A stretch of 64,000 nt of DNA. Origin: Candidatus Acidulodesulfobacterium ferriphilum (lineage in GTDB: Bacteria; SZUA-79; Acidulodesulfobacterales; Acidulodesulfobacteraceae). The position numbers and the translations under genes were made by a program. The notes below the pieces were generated by a model. That model was given only the letters and a program-made list of their open reading frames with translations, was not told where the DNA came from and made no database searches. Positions 52,859-61,624 of the stretch are shown one piece after another. The stretch's first letter is position 1. Each line of letters opens with the position of its first letter. Location of the stretch: assembly GCA_004195035.1 (NCBI GenBank), contig SGBD01000001.1, forward strand, positions 124,001 to 188,000, written 5' to 3'.

Positions 52859-54310
52859 CTATCCCACATCGTTATATTTGCGGAGTTTAAACTTTACGCC
52901 CAATTCATGGGCAAGGTTTTCGACATATGGGACATCGAGGCCTGGCAAATCGACGGCGGTTGCAGTAACCTCTTTTATGTATTTTTTCGATTCTTTTATG
53001 AAGGAGATAACTACTGCATAAGCATCTGCCCCTTTCTTGTTCAAATTTGGAAGACAAATCCTGTCGTAAAAATCGCTGTTATGAGCATTAAGGCTGACAC
53101 TCACGCTATCTATAAGCCCTTCTAATTCATGAGCGATGTTTCTGTTATAGACGGCGCCTGCTAACCCGTCCGTATCGAGCCTCACTTTTATTCCGCCACC
53201 CCCTTTTTCTTTGACGGCCTTTGCGACATCCTTAAGGGTTGCCAGCCGCAGTGTCGGTTCCCCGAGTCCGCAAAAAACCGCCTCGTTAAAATCATAGTAA
53301 TGGAAAACGGACGAAATAACCTCCGAAGCAGAAGGTTCTTTTTTTAATTCAAGGTTGTAACCCCGGACATTGAAATTATTCTGTCCGTTTTGATTTTGAT
53401 ATTTCGGACAAAAGGAGCATCTGTTGGTGCATTTATTTGTTAAATTTATATAGACCGAGTTTCTAATTTTATAAGCAACGGCGGGATAAAAGCCCTGTAC
53501 CCCGTCAATGGAAAAAAGATTTACGGTGTTTTGCACCGTAAGCTCATCGAATCTTTTTTGTTCAATTCCTTTTAATCCTGCAATCTCCTGCAAGACAAAA
53601 CGAACATACGACGGCTCGTTCCTTTTACCCCTAAAAGCCTGCGGCGCAAGATAAGGGCTGTCCGTTTCCGTTAAAATCTTTTCATCGGGAATATTCTTTG
53701 CTATCAACCTGATATGTTCATTTTTTTTATATGTAATATTTGCCGAAAAAGAGATAAAAAAGCCTAATTTTATAAATTCCATGGCAATGCCTAAATCGTC
53801 AGCCGAAAAGCAGTGTATAACTCCGCCAAAAAACCCTGCCGGCGCATTTATGCAGCTCTTTAAAATATCGAGAGCCTCCTTATAGGCATCTCTTATGTGA
53901 ACTATGATGGGAAGCCTGTTGGTTAAAGCAAGTTCTATCTGAAACCTGAACAGTTCTTCCTGTAATCTTTTGATTTCATTAATATCCCCCGCGAGCCTTC
54001 CGTTAAAAAAATAATCGAGTCCGATTTCGCCCACGGCAACAATCTTTTCCTTGTTATTCGAATAGTAATTTTCAAACGATTTCAGGATGCCCTCAAAATT
54101 AGTATAAGGGCTTTTAGGATGAACCCCGAGCGTGGTATAAATAAAATCGCGGGAGTTGACAATATCCATGGTTTTTCCTATTCTTTCATTTTGAGCTAAA
54201 GAACCTATGGAAATGGCGTGCGTTACGCCGTTTTCGCGCATTCTGTCTAAAACGGATTGAAAATCGCTTTCAAAATCAGGCATTTCTAAGTGGCAGTGTG
54301 AATCTATCAT
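52859..54310 (-). CDS. TatD-family nuclease fused to a radical SAM domain
   Basis: The 483-residue protein has an N-terminal TatD metal-dependent DNase/hydrolase domain (residues 1-265: MIDSHCHLEM, GEIGLDYFF, IVHIRDA, VIHCFSADD, LTETDSPYLAP) and a C-terminal radical SAM domain with CTNRCSFC (C294, C298, C301) and FCGLGEPTLR. TatD-associated radical SAM proteins are known as separate or fused genes of unknown reaction. Its start overlaps metG by 4 bp (ATGA), so it is translationally coupled to the synthetase. Confidence 0.9.
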   Translation of the reverse strand: MIDSHCHLEMPDFESDFQSVLDRMRENGVTHAISIGSLAQNERIGKTMDIVNSRDFIYTTLGVHPKSPYTNFEGILKSFENYYSNNKEKIVAVGEIGLDYFFNGRLAGDINEIKRLQEELFRFQIELALTNRLPIIVHIRDAYKEALDILKSCINAPAGFFGGVIHCFSADDLGIAMEFIKLGFFISFSANITYKKNEHIRLIAKNIPDEKILTETDSPYLAPQAFRGKRNEPSYVRFVLQEIAGLKGIEQKRFDELTVQNTVNLFSIDGVQGFYPAVAYKIRNSVYINLTNKCTNRCSFCPKYQNQNGQNNFNVRGYNLELKKEPSASEVISSVFHYYDFNEAVFCGLGEPTLRLATLKDVAKAVKEKGGGGIKVRLDTDGLAGAVYNRNIAHELEGLIDSVSVSLNAHNSDFYDRICLPNLNKKGADAYAVVISFIKESKKYIKEVTATAVDLPGLDVPYVENLAHELGVKFKLRKYNDVG

Positions 54311-55911
54311 GTACTTATTATCTTTGGAAATAAAATTTCCCTGCTTTCGTTGATTTTATGCCCGTCTTTAAATAATGCCCCGCTGCTGTCAAAAATATTT
54401 TCCGGAACGATTGAAGACTTAAAAAATGCAAAAGCCTCTACATTTAATATCTTGCTAATCCTTGCCGCCGTATCCGGCATAAACGGGTATATTAAATATG
54501 ATATGCAATATATCGAAACAACCGCGCTTCTTAAAATTTTATATAAATTTCTTTTGCCTTCCTGCGAAGAAATATCTATTTTCCATGGAGCGCTATCGTT
54601 TATATATTTATTTACCGTATTGATAAATTTAAAAGTTTCTTCCAAAATCCTTGCAAAATCATAATTGTCATATCTTTCGTTCAGGGTAGAAGTTATATTG
54701 CAAATCGCTTTGCTTAAATGTTCATCGATGCTCCCCGCTTCGCCGAAACCCGGCAATTTGCCCCCCGTATATTTTTGAAGCATGGCGGTTGTCCTCGAAA
54801 CCAGATTTCCTAAATCGTTTGCAAGCTCGGAATTATATCTTGTAATGAAATTATCCATATTAAAATCGCCGTCCAAACCTAATGTTATCTCTCTTAAAAG
54901 ATAAAACCTTAAGGCATCCGCTCCGTAATTATTTATCAAATAAACCGGGTCTATAACATTGCCGAGGGACTTTGACATTTTTTTATTGTCCATAAGCCAC
55001 CAGCCGTGGGCGAATATTGTTTTTGGAAGCGGCAAATCTAAAGCAAAAAGCATAACCGGCCAGTAAACGGCGTGAAACTTAAGAATATCCTTGCCTACGA
55101 TATGGTTTGCGGTTTTAAAAAACAAATTAAAATCGTTATCCCCTCCCTCCAGAAACTCTTCAAAACCTATTGCCGTAAGATAGTTTAAAAGGGCATCGAA
55201 CCAGACATATATAATATGTTTATCGTTTCCGGGAACGGGAATGCCCCAGCTGAAAGATGTTCTTGAAACGCTTAAATCGTTTAATCCCTCTTTAATAAAG
55301 GATAAAACCTCGTTTTTTCTGAAAGGCGGCTTAATAAATTCGGGGCGGCTTTCGATATATTCCTCCAGCCTTTTTTCATATTTGTTCAATTTTAAAAAAT
55401 AACTTTCCTCTTTAACCCTCGACGCAGGTCTTCCGCATTGAGGACAGTTGCCGTCTATAAGGATCTTGCCGGTCAGGAAAGTTTCGCAGGGAGTGCAATA
55501 CCAGCCCTCATATTCGGAAAGATAAATATCCCCCTTTTCCATTAACGCGGAAAATGCGAGTTGAACCGTTTTTATGTGGTCTTCATCGGTAGTTCTAATA
55601 AACCTGTCATAAGATATGGAAAGCATCCCAAAAAGGTCCTTGAACTTGATATGAACGGCATCGGCAAGCTCTTTCGGGCTTATCCCCCTTGCGTCTGCTT
55701 CTTTTTCTATTTTTAATCCGTGTTCGTCGGTCCCTGTCAGAAAAAATACCTTATAGCCGGATAACCTTTTAAACCTTGCGATAGAATCGGCAATAACCGT
55801 TGAATACGCATGACCGATATGAGGTTTATCGTTTACGTAATAAATAGGCGTAGTAACATAAAAATAGTTTTTATAATTATCTTTATTTGCCATAACTTTA
55901 TTCTTCTTCAC
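54307..55911 (-). CDS. metG: Methionyl-tRNA synthetase
   Basis: The 534-residue class I enzyme has the HIGH motif in YVNDKPHIGHAYS, KMSKSLGN near 315, and the zinc knuckle CTPCETF with CPQCGRP. It lacks the C-terminal tRNA-binding (Trbp111-like) domain found in many bacterial enzymes. The start codon overlaps the ricT stop (ATGA); a second ATG at residue 7 is possible. Confidence 0.95.
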   Translation of the reverse strand: MKKNKVMANKDNYKNYFYVTTPIYYVNDKPHIGHAYSTVIADSIARFKRLSGYKVFFLTGTDEHGLKIEKEADARGISPKELADAVHIKFKDLFGMLSISYDRFIRTTDEDHIKTVQLAFSALMEKGDIYLSEYEGWYCTPCETFLTGKILIDGNCPQCGRPASRVKEESYFLKLNKYEKRLEEYIESRPEFIKPPFRKNEVLSFIKEGLNDLSVSRTSFSWGIPVPGNDKHIIYVWFDALLNYLTAIGFEEFLEGGDNDFNLFFKTANHIVGKDILKFHAVYWPVMLFALDLPLPKTIFAHGWWLMDNKKMSKSLGNVIDPVYLINNYGADALRFYLLREITLGLDGDFNMDNFITRYNSELANDLGNLVSRTTAMLQKYTGGKLPGFGEAGSIDEHLSKAICNITSTLNERYDNYDFARILEETFKFINTVNKYINDSAPWKIDISSQEGKRNLYKILRSAVVSIYCISYLIYPFMPDTAARISKILNVEAFAFFKSSIVPENIFDSSGALFKDGHKINESREILFPKIIST

Positions 55912-56624
55912 TCCTGCTCATCAGGATTATCGCTATAAGAGTCAAAGCTGCTATGGTAAAAAACATCGCTTCTCTCTTTTACCGTTTTGCAAATATCTTC
56001 ATCCGGGTTTAGCGGGTCAAAAGCAAGACAGCATAAAAGCCTGCCGCAATATCCTACAAGTTTACCCGCATTCTGACATTGTAGTTTTGTGATTTTTGAG
56101 GCTACATAATTAGACTCTTTGCCAACCGAGCTGCAGCAGCATGCTCTTCCGCATAAGCCTATCCCCCCTAAAAGTTTACATTCATCCCTGATATTAATCT
56201 GACGCATTTCGATTCTTAAATGAAATTTTCCGGCAAGTATTTTTACAAGCTCTCTAAAGTCCACTCTTTCTTCGGCGCTATAAAAAAATATAAGTTTGTT
56301 TTCGGAAGGCAAATATTTAACTTTAAGGAGTTTCATTATAATTTTAAGCTTGTCTATGTTTTCCTTGCAGAAAGAGAAACCCTCGCTCTCGATAGGGTAA
56401 AATACAAACCTTTCCCCCGTTTCGAAACCGTAAATTTTTCTGATTATCCGTGGTGTGGTTTTGGGGTCTTTATCGGCAATTTTAATGTCTTCCGCAATTG
56501 TCCCCAAAAAAATTCCGCTGTCTTTCTCGACAAGCACTTTATCATCAAGCTTTAATTGCAGCGCTTTTGCATTAAATTCCTCGATATTGGCTTTTTCGTG
56601 TATCTTCACTCCTGCTATTCTCAT
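55908..56624 (-). CDS. ricT: PSP1-domain protein (RicT/YaaT-like)
   Basis: The 238-residue protein has the PSP1 C-terminal domain with the cysteine-rich segment GGIGLCGRACCCSS and LQCQNAGKLVGYCGRLLCCLAFD. RicT in Bacillus forms an Fe-S complex that affects RNA processing; the cysteines here suggest a similar cluster site. It lies holB-ricT-metG-tatD, the same order as Bacillus holB-yaaT and nearby metS. Confidence 0.85.
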   Translation of the reverse strand: MRIAGVKIHEKANIEEFNAKALQLKLDDKVLVEKDSGIFLGTIAEDIKIADKDPKTTPRIIRKIYGFETGERFVFYPIESEGFSFCKENIDKLKIIMKLLKVKYLPSENKLIFFYSAEERVDFRELVKILAGKFHLRIEMRQINIRDECKLLGGIGLCGRACCCSSVGKESNYVASKITKLQCQNAGKLVGYCGRLLCCLAFDPLNPDEDICKTVKERSDVFYHSSFDSYSDNPDEQE

Positions 56625-56695
56625 ATTTATAGTATATATCTCCTTGACCTTTGATTGTTTAAAAATTTAAAAAATTAAAATTGCCGCGACATGCC

Positions 56696-57868
56696 TTACG
56701 CTAAAATATCCGAAAAATAGGCGTCCATCGCAATAGTTTTATTTAAATTATAACCGGTTTTGTCTATATATTCCGCCGTTAGCTCAATCATATTTAATAA
56801 TCTTTGCGGAGTAATCTTAGAATCTTTTATAAACTTCCCGATGCTTTCGCAAATATCTATATTATATAATAATTTTTTATTTTTTGTCATACGATAAATA
56901 TAAACATCCCTCAGGATGAACAAAAATATTTCAAATAATTCGGCCTTATTTTCATTATCTTTATCTTTATTCTTTTCGTTCAAATTTTTTAAAACCCTGT
57001 TAAACTCGTCCGACATATCATATCCAAGCAATGCCGGGTCGCTATAAAAGGGTTCGTTAAAAATCAGCGTTAAAATCGATTTTCTTGTTTCAAAATATTG
57101 GCCGCCTGCCAACTTTTCGAAATTTGAATAACTGCCTTTCGCAAGCCTTGAGTAAACCGTTAAAATATCGTCAGGCGTTTCCGTTAACACGGCTTTAAAG
57201 GCATCAAATAAAACCTCATCGGGAACAGGTTTAAAAGCGAGCAGGGAGCATCTCGAAACAATGGTCGGCAAAAGGCCGTTTATAACAGGTGAAATTAAAA
57301 TAAAAACGGTCTTATCCGGCGGCTCTTCAAGGATTTTCAAGAGGGCATTCATTGCGTTTGGATTCATTGCCTGCGCATCGTCTATTATGACAAACCTGTG
57401 ACCCCCGAAGGAGGGTGTTAAACTTAAAAGCGAATTAACCTGATGAATTTTTTCAATTTTTATTGAATTTCCAGAAGGTTCCACAATTATCAGATTCTGG
57501 TTTGTTTCGTTTAATACCCCGATGCACGAAGGGCATTTCCCGCAAAAATACCCGCTTAATGTTTTGGCGCCCGCGGTTTTATAGTTGCCTGATTCCTCAT
57601 TCTTGGGATCTTTATAATCTTTCTCTTCAAAAAGAGACAAAGCAGGGGGATTTTCTGGATTTTCTTTAATCACTGTCCTGCTGCCGGTGCAATATGAGTA
57701 GTCTCTGCATAAAACGGAAGCGGCGAAAGATGTCGCGACAAGCCTTTTTCCGATATTCTTTTGCCCGTAAAATAAAAGCCCCTGAGGTATCCTGTCGTTT
57801 ACGAACAGCTCATTTAAAAACCCTATAGATTTTTCATGCCCTATTATTTTAGAAATGCCGTAATCCAT
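56696..57868 (-). CDS. holB: DNA polymerase III delta-prime subunit
   Basis: The 390-residue clamp-loader subunit has GQKNIGKRLVA in place of a full Walker A, the zinc cysteines CGKCPSC, and the family block AQAMNPNAMNALLKILEEPP with SRC downstream. An insertion of about 50 polar residues separates an early CRDYSYC from CGKCPSC, which are normally close. It lies 135 bp after tmk; tmk-holB pairing is common. Confidence 0.88.
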   Translation of the reverse strand: MDYGISKIIGHEKSIGFLNELFVNDRIPQGLLFYGQKNIGKRLVATSFAASVLCRDYSYCTGSRTVIKENPENPPALSLFEEKDYKDPKNEESGNYKTAGAKTLSGYFCGKCPSCIGVLNETNQNLIIVEPSGNSIKIEKIHQVNSLLSLTPSFGGHRFVIIDDAQAMNPNAMNALLKILEEPPDKTVFILISPVINGLLPTIVSRCSLLAFKPVPDEVLFDAFKAVLTETPDDILTVYSRLAKGSYSNFEKLAGGQYFETRKSILTLIFNEPFYSDPALLGYDMSDEFNRVLKNLNEKNKDKDNENKAELFEIFLFILRDVYIYRMTKNKKLLYNIDICESIGKFIKDSKITPQRLLNMIELTAEYIDKTGYNLNKTIAMDAYFSDILA

Positions 57869-57926
57869 ATAATCCGTAAAATCCGTAAATTTTATATTTA
57901 TCTGAATTTAAAAACTTAATATAAAG

Positions 57927-58009
57927 CCTTAACTCACTGTTAGAACCTATTAAAATGGTTTCAACATATTATAAATCCAGAAAAAGAAATTTCTAATGGT
58001 GATTTAAGG
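57927..58009. repeat. Short MITE-like element, 83 bp, with TAAAG duplication
   Basis: Ends CCTTAACTCACTGTTAGAA and the complement of CCTTAAATCACCATTAGAA match at 16 of 19. TAAAG flanks both sides (57922-57926, 58010-58014). It has only AATCCAG of the usual core. The right end supplies the tmk stop codon. Confidence 0.65.
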
Positions 58010-58690
58010 TAAAGCATTAATTAATTCTACAATATCTTTAATTATTATATTCGCCGTATCTTTAACTGGGGCGGCTGCGTCGATTTTTTTAATTCTGCTT
58101 TTAAATCTGTCCGCAAGATATATGTAATTAGTTCTGACCCTGTCGAAAAAATCTAAGGGTTCGCTGTCAAAACCGTCAAACTTGCCTGCCCTTCCGTTTA
58201 ATCTCTTCAAGGCGTCCTCCGGCTTTAAATCGAAAAGGTAGGTTCTGCTTATGCCGACATTTTTTTGCCCGAGGACAAAATCGTTTATAGTTAAAATAAG
58301 CTCTTCAAAACTTTTATCGTCTTTACCGCTCGAGTAAGCCGCCTGATAGGCGTATGTGGAATCGATAAACCGATCGCACAGTATAACATCAAAATCCTTT
58401 AGTTTTATTGAAATTTCTTCCAAATGGACTACTCTATCTGCCGAAAATAAAAATAAGGCCATAATAGAGACTGTTTTTTTGCTCGATGTTTTTAAAAAGG
58501 ATAAATCTATATTCTTCCCGAAGTCTCTCCCGATAATAATATCTTTGACAACCGTTCCCAGATAAGTGCCTGTCGGCTCCTGCGTGAGCAAGACTCTATA
58601 CCCCGCCTCTCTTAAAGAATCTGCTATCAAATTTGCGGCGGTGGTTTTGCCCGCTCCGTCTATACCTTCAAGCGTTATAAAAATTCCCAC
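58004..58690 (-). CDS. tmk: Thymidylate kinase
   Basis: Tmk phosphorylates dTMP for DNA synthesis. The P-loop LEGIDGAGKTTAA, TQEPTGTYLG, the DRF motif CDRFIDSTYAYQ and the lid region LKRLNGRAGKFDG are present. I place the start at a GTG (58690), giving 228 residues starting GIFITLEGIDG, with CGGA 7-8 bases before it. An ATG at 58747 would add 19 hydrophobic residues not expected in this family. The stop codon lies inside the end of a short MITE-like repeat. Confidence 0.9.
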   Translation of the reverse strand: MGIFITLEGIDGAGKTTAANLIADSLREAGYRVLLTQEPTGTYLGTVVKDIIIGRDFGKNIDLSFLKTSSKKTVSIMALFLFSADRVVHLEEISIKLKDFDVILCDRFIDSTYAYQAAYSSGKDDKSFEELILTINDFVLGQKNVGISRTYLFDLKPEDALKRLNGRAGKFDGFDSEPLDFFDRVRTNYIYLADRFKSRIKKIDAAAPVKDTANIIIKDIVELINALP

Positions 58691-58809
58691 GATAAATTCC
58701 GTAATTATGCTATAATTAAAAAGTTTGAATAAAAAATCTAAAATCATATCATAACATAAAAATTATAAAAATTTAAAAAATATATGGGGGGGGTCCGGTT
58801 TTTCCGTTT

Positions 58810-59931
58810 ATGGAATTAGATTTATTCGATTATAAATTCGACGAAAAATTAATCGCAAAATACCCGCTTAAAAAACGAGATGAAGCAAGGCTTCTTGCGG
58901 TAGATGTAAAAAATTTTAAAATGGAGCACAAGAAATTTTACGACATAACAAATTATATAAATAAAAACGACGCCGTCATAGTCAACAACTCTTTCGTCAA
59001 GAAAGCAAGAATATTCGGCAGGAGGCAGACGGGAGGAAAAGTAGAAATATTTATCACCGAATTCCCTTTTAACATATCGTTTCCGCTCAGGCTGAACGCC
59101 CTTATAAAATCGCATAAAACCGTTAAAGAGGGGGAAAAAATACTGATAACCGAAGAAAATAAAACGGAAAATAAAGCCGGCGAAGAAGGCGATAGAGAAA
59201 ATACCTTTATAAAAAGTGGGAATTATCTTAAAATTACCGCTCTGAAGAATCACGGAAACGGAAATTACGATATTCTGATAAATAACAAAGAAGACGGCGA
59301 TTTCCTGTTCGATAAATGCGCGGGAATACCCCTTCCTCCCTATCTTAAAAGGAGTCCCGAGAATATAGACGAGTCGTACTATCAAACGGTTTACGCCGAT
59401 AATTTAAGCGGTTTTTCCGTTGCGGCTCCAACCGCAGGACTTCATTTTACCGACGATCTGATAAATAAAATTAACGGAAAGGGCGGAATCTTTGCGAATG
59501 TTTCTTTAAATATCGGGCTTGGAACATTTATGCCCGTCAGGGAAAAAGACATAAGCAAACATAATATACACCCTGAAACTTATACGATTTCGGAAAAAAC
59601 AGCTCGTTTAATTAACGAAACATTGAAGTCTGGCAATAAAATCATAATTACGGGAACATCTTCGGTCAGGTGCCTCGAATCAGGCGCGGATAGCGGCGGA
59701 ATTTTAATTCCGGCCGCGGAAAAATCGACATCTTTGTATATCCGTCCAGGCTATAAATTTAAAATAACAAAAAACCTTATAACAAACTTTCATCAGCCAA
59801 AATCGTCCCTATTTATTATGATTTGCGCCTTAATAGGCATAGACAAAACAAAAGCCGTTTACGAAGAGGCTGTAAAAAACGGCTATTCCCTTTTTAGTTA
59901 TGGGGATGCCATGTATTTATATAATATTTAA
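58810..59931 (+). CDS. queA: tRNA ribosyltransferase-isomerase QueA
   Basis: QueA adds the epoxycyclopentane ring of queuosine to tRNA from SAM. The 373 residues begin with LFDYKFDEKLIAKYPLKKRDEARLL, and the conserved SVAAPTAGLHFT, NVSLNIGLGTF and FHQPKSSLFIMI are present. It starts queA-tgt-yajC-secD-secF. The leader has a run of eight G (58785-58797 region). Confidence 0.95.
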   Translation: MELDLFDYKFDEKLIAKYPLKKRDEARLLAVDVKNFKMEHKKFYDITNYINKNDAVIVNNSFVKKARIFGRRQTGGKVEIFITEFPFNISFPLRLNALIKSHKTVKEGEKILITEENKTENKAGEEGDRENTFIKSGNYLKITALKNHGNGNYDILINNKEDGDFLFDKCAGIPLPPYLKRSPENIDESYYQTVYADNLSGFSVAAPTAGLHFTDDLINKINGKGGIFANVSLNIGLGTFMPVREKDISKHNIHPETYTISEKTARLINETLKSGNKIIITGTSSVRCLESGADSGGILIPAAEKSTSLYIRPGYKFKITKNLITNFHQPKSSLFIMICALIGIDKTKAVYEEAVKNGYSLFSYGDAMYLYNI

Positions 59932-59962
59932 AAATTAATTTTTTTAATATATAATTTTTAAG

Positions 59963-61072
59963 ATGTTTAAAATAATTAAAAAAGATGAATGCACAGGCGC
60001 CAGAATAGCCGAGCTTTCCACTAAAAACGGCATTATAGAAACGCCGGTTTTTATGCCTGTCGGGACAATAGGAACGGTAAAATCGTTATCCCCTTTCGAA
60101 ATCTATGACGAGGGTTTTAAGGTTATGCTCGGAAACACTTACCATCTTTTTTTGCGTCCCGGCATAGACATAATAAAAAAATTCGGCTCTTTAAGGAATT
60201 TTACAAGATATAAAGGAATGATTTTAACCGACTCCGGCGGGTTTCAAATTTTTAGCCTCGCTAAATTTGCCAAAGTTAAAGACGACGGGGTTTCATTTAT
60301 GTCCCATATAGACGGCGAGACGCACTTTTTTACCCCTGAGCGCGTCGTTGAGATACAGGAGGCGCTTGATTCCGATATAATGATGCAGCTGGATGTATTT
60401 TCAGGACCTGAAGCCTCAAGGGATAAGGCGGAAAAAGACCTTGACATAACGATAAAATGGGCAGAAAGATCAATGTCGGCAAAAAAAAAGGACGGCAATC
60501 TCCTTTTTCTTATATCCCAGGGCAACTTTTTTGAAGACCTGAGGGAAAAATCGGCCAAAATCATGTCAGGGTTTGATGCCGACGGTTATGCGATAGGCGG
60601 GTTGGCCGTCGGGGAAACAAAAGAAATTATGTTTAAAATGTTAGCCTCGTCGGCATCAAATCTTCCCGAAAATAAGCCGAGATACCTTATGGGCGTCGGA
60701 ACGCCAGAAGATATTATAAATGCGGTATCTCTGGGCGTCGATATGTTTGATTGCGTAATGCCCACAAGAAATGCAAGAAACGGTTTCGTGTTTACATCCT
60801 CCGGCACACTGAACATTAAAAACTCAAAGTATAAATCCGAAACGGGACCGCTTGATGCAGGTTGCGGCTGTTTTTGCTGTAAAAATTTTAGCGCCGCTTA
60901 TGTAAGGCATATCTTTATGACAAAAGAAATATTTTCGCAAAGACTTTTAACATTGCATAATCTTCATTTTTATCAGAATCTAATTGTAAAAATAAGGCAG
61001 GCGATAAAGGAAAACAGTTTTCTTAATATGTTAAACAAAATAAATATGCAAAAACCTTCATCTTTGTTTTGA
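59963..61072 (+). CDS. tgt: tRNA-guanine transglycosylase
   Basis: Tgt swaps G34 of GUN-anticodon tRNAs for preQ1. The 369 residues have VKSLSPFEI, the catalytic LTDSGGFQIFSL, VGGLAVGE-type block (IGGLAVGETKEIM), DCVMPTRNARNG and the zinc site CGCFCCKN with a later histidine (LHNLHFYQ). It lies 31 bp after queA. Confidence 0.96.
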   Translation: MFKIIKKDECTGARIAELSTKNGIIETPVFMPVGTIGTVKSLSPFEIYDEGFKVMLGNTYHLFLRPGIDIIKKFGSLRNFTRYKGMILTDSGGFQIFSLAKFAKVKDDGVSFMSHIDGETHFFTPERVVEIQEALDSDIMMQLDVFSGPEASRDKAEKDLDITIKWAERSMSAKKKDGNLLFLISQGNFFEDLREKSAKIMSGFDADGYAIGGLAVGETKEIMFKMLASSASNLPENKPRYLMGVGTPEDIINAVSLGVDMFDCVMPTRNARNGFVFTSSGTLNIKNSKYKSETGPLDAGCGCFCCKNFSAAYVRHIFMTKEIFSQRLLTLHNLHFYQNLIVKIRQAIKENSFLNMLNKINMQKPSSLF

Positions 61073-61136
61073 CTTTATTTTAATTTAAATATAATATTAA
61101 TAAAACCTGATAAAAATTTATAAAAATAAAATCAAA

Positions 61137-61182
61137 AAGGAGGTAACAGGGCTTAATCTAAAACTTAAAACAGCATTAAGCC
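61137..61182 (+). promoter_or_regulatory. Distant ribosome binding site plus hairpin ahead of yajC
   Basis: AAGGAGG (61137-61143) lies 50 bases before the yajC ATG, too far for normal initiation. Between them GGCTTAAT (61150-61157) pairs perfectly with ATTAAGCC (61175-61182); folding this hairpin would shorten the gap to about 17 bases. No in-frame start near the AAGGAGG was found; an in-frame TAA precedes the ATG. Confidence 0.5.
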
Positions 61183-61193
61183 TTTAAACTATT

Positions 61194-61544
61194 ATGGAAA
61201 ATTTATCCAATCTGTTTAATCTATTTACCGTAAAAAATGCCTATGCGGCATCCGCCGCATCTTCCGGGCAGGGCGGCTGGGAGGGAACATTGTGGAGTTT
61301 TGCCCCGCTAATCGCTATCGTGGTTATCTTTTACCTGTTGGTAATATTGCCCCAGCAAAAAAGAACAAAAGACCATAAGAAAATGATAGACTCTTTAAAA
61401 GTGGGAGACGAAATTCTTACTAACGGCGGTATTTACGGCATTATATCCGGAATAGCGGACCAGGTCTTTACGATAGAAATAGCAAAAGACGTTAAAATCA
61501 AAATTGCAAAAAATGCCATAGCGACAAAGACTTCTAAATCATAA
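61194..61544 (+). CDS. yajC: Sec translocon accessory protein YajC
   Basis: The 116-residue protein has one membrane helix (about 39-57: IAIVVIFYLLVILPQQKRTK) and a cytoplasmic domain with LKVGDEILTNGGIYGII. YajC joins SecDF. The 38-residue part before the helix is Ala/Ser/Gly-rich. It sits between tgt and secD. Confidence 0.93.
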   Translation: MENLSNLFNLFTVKNAYAASAASSGQGGWEGTLWSFAPLIAIVVIFYLLVILPQQKRTKDHKKMIDSLKVGDEILTNGGIYGIISGIADQVFTIEIAKDVKIKIAKNAIATKTSKS

Positions 61545-61624
61545 ATGAGCTTTAAGATCCTGCGGCGTCTATTATTTTACAAAAATTAAAAACCATAATA
61601 TTCACATATTCATAGGAAAACCCG

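Noticed and set aside
58691-58747. ATG at 58747 as the tmk start
   Set aside because: The extra 19 hydrophobic residues are not typical of thymidylate kinases, and the GTG at 58690 has a better placed CGGA and the expected N-terminus.
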